A stretch of 6,587 nt of DNA from Chloroflexota bacterium (GTDB lineage Bacteria; Chloroflexota; Dehalococcoidia; Lucifugimonadales; UBA3495), in contig JADFQT010000144.1 in NCBI GenBank assembly GCA_022561675.1, positions 1-6,587 on the forward strand. Reading direction: 5' to 3'. Under the pieces are notes generated by a model. The model ran no database searches. It was not told where the DNA came from and saw nothing but the letters and a program-made list of their open reading frames with translations. A program made the position numbers and the translations under genes. Positions 6,243 to 6,587 of the stretch are shown here, piece after piece (the first letter of the stretch is position 1; each line of letters starts with the position of its first letter).

Positions 6243-6309
6243 CTGGTTAAGCCACCGCCTGGGCGGGAATTGGGGCCAATTGACCCAATTAACCAGACAG
6301 CGATCTGTC
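6243..6309. repeat. Cluster of nested inverted repeats, possible three-way-junction RNA or operator region
   Basis: CTGGTTAA (6243-6250) pairs with TTAACCAG (6289-6296) as an outer 8-base stem. Inside are CCGC/GCGG (6255-6258 with 6263-6266, 4-base loop) and AATTGG/CCAATT (6268-6273 with 6276-6281). The alternative AATTGGG/CCCAATT (6268-6274 with 6284-6290) is also possible. GACAG/CTGTC (6296-6300 with 6305-6309) follows directly. If transcribed it could fold as two arms on a closing stem, but the stems are short and no known RNA family is recognised. Confidence 0.35.
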
Positions 6310-6320
6310 ACCACTTGGCC

Positions 6321-6326
6321 TATAAT
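6321..6326 (+). promoter_or_regulatory. Candidate -10 box (TATAAT)
   Basis: A perfect TATAAT lies downstream of the CHAT gene. The GACAG/CTGTC inverted repeat (6296-6309) lies where a -35 element and an operator would sit, but there is no TTGACA at 16-18 bases. It could drive a transcript running out of the window. Confidence 0.3.
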
Positions 6327-6587
6327 CCATGGGAAAGTCCACCCGGCGTTGGCGAGCATGATGAGCAGAAGCCAGCGGGTTCCCTAGCCTCCCATCCCAT
6401 GAACCCGGGGCGACTCCGATGCCAACTTTCCTGGTTCAGCCACTTCACCGCCAACAGGCTCCCATACCCGATTAATCGCCCGTCCTTCCAATTTCAGATG
6501 GGATTTCCTTACTACCTAACTCTGAGGCCCCTTAGCTGGCTCCGAAACCGGGCCTGCGGCTGGACCCTACTGCCGGTTCTAGTCCTG

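Larger units (their letters stand above)
6195..6587. other. Region downstream of the CHAT gene without an identifiable gene
   Basis: I recognise no protein here. The frame of the preceding gene has no stop codon from 6195 to the window end (131 codons), with in-frame ATGs at 6399 and 6498. The translation is rich in Pro, Trp and Arg and resembles no family I know. There is no ribosome binding site before 6399, and third-position GC is not raised in the part I counted (6195-6398). It could be the 5' part of an unknown gene or non-coding DNA. It also holds nested inverted repeats (6243-6309) and a TATAAT box (6321-6326). No intrinsic terminator with a T-run is visible after the CHAT gene. Confidence 0.55.

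Noticed and set aside
6278..6326. TTGACC (6280-6285) as the -35 partner of the TATAAT at 6321
   Set aside because: The two boxes are separated by 35 bases, about double the allowed spacing.
6051..6359. Minus-strand open frame of 102 codons beginning downstream of the CHAT gene
   Set aside because: About half is antisense to the TPR end of the large gene. The rest crosses the inverted-repeat cluster, and the translation matches no family I recognise.
1..6587. CRISPR arrays, tRNA or rRNA genes, insertion sequences
   Set aside because: No direct repeats with regular spacers, no tRNA-like cloverleaf with a T-loop motif, no conserved rRNA segments, and no transposase-like translation or paired terminal repeats were seen.

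Overview
The window is GC-rich bacterial chromosome carrying two ordinary metabolic genes and one large signalling gene. The best guess for the host is Chloroflexota (Dehalococcoidia or a relative). This rests on two things: a decayed intergenic copy of the dispersed 'TCATTGCGAG...GCAATCT' repeat that I remember from such genomes, and a CHAT-STAND-TPR gene of the kind common in Chloroflexi, cyanobacteria and other multicellular or complex bacteria. This taxonomic call is weak.

Layout. Bases 1-1625 (+) hold the 3' part of an ADP/NDP-forming acyl-CoA synthetase (acetate--CoA ligase type); its N-terminal CoA-binding domain lies upstream of the window. Bases 1704-2123 (-) hold a small FMN-binding split-barrel (pyridoxamine-phosphate-oxidase-like) protein, convergent with the first gene. 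A 324-base divergent intergenic region (2124-2447) contains the decayed repeat, inverted repeats, a TATAAT box and an unusual leader in which two Shine-Dalgarno-like segments flank one anti-Shine-Dalgarno segment. Bases 2448-6194 (+) encode a 1248-residue protein with a CHAT (caspase-like) domain, a STAND/NB-ARC NTPase with winged helix, and a very regular C-terminal TPR array. Bases 6195-6587 hold no gene I can identify. This stretch has a cluster of nested inverted repeats, a TATAAT box, and a reading frame that stays open after the amber stop of the large gene to the window edge.

The item most worth attention is the large gene. Its fold signature is CHAT, but both catalytic positions appear lost: the GHG histidine is Ile235 and the NAC cysteine is Gly291. 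There is no cysteine at all between residues 106 and 467. The protein therefore looks like a pseudo-caspase STAND sensor, possibly a scaffold or regulator rather than a protease. No separate effector gene is visible beside it, so any partner would lie outside the window or be encoded elsewhere. The two upstream genes show no obvious functional link to it and are oriented so that they do not share its transcript.
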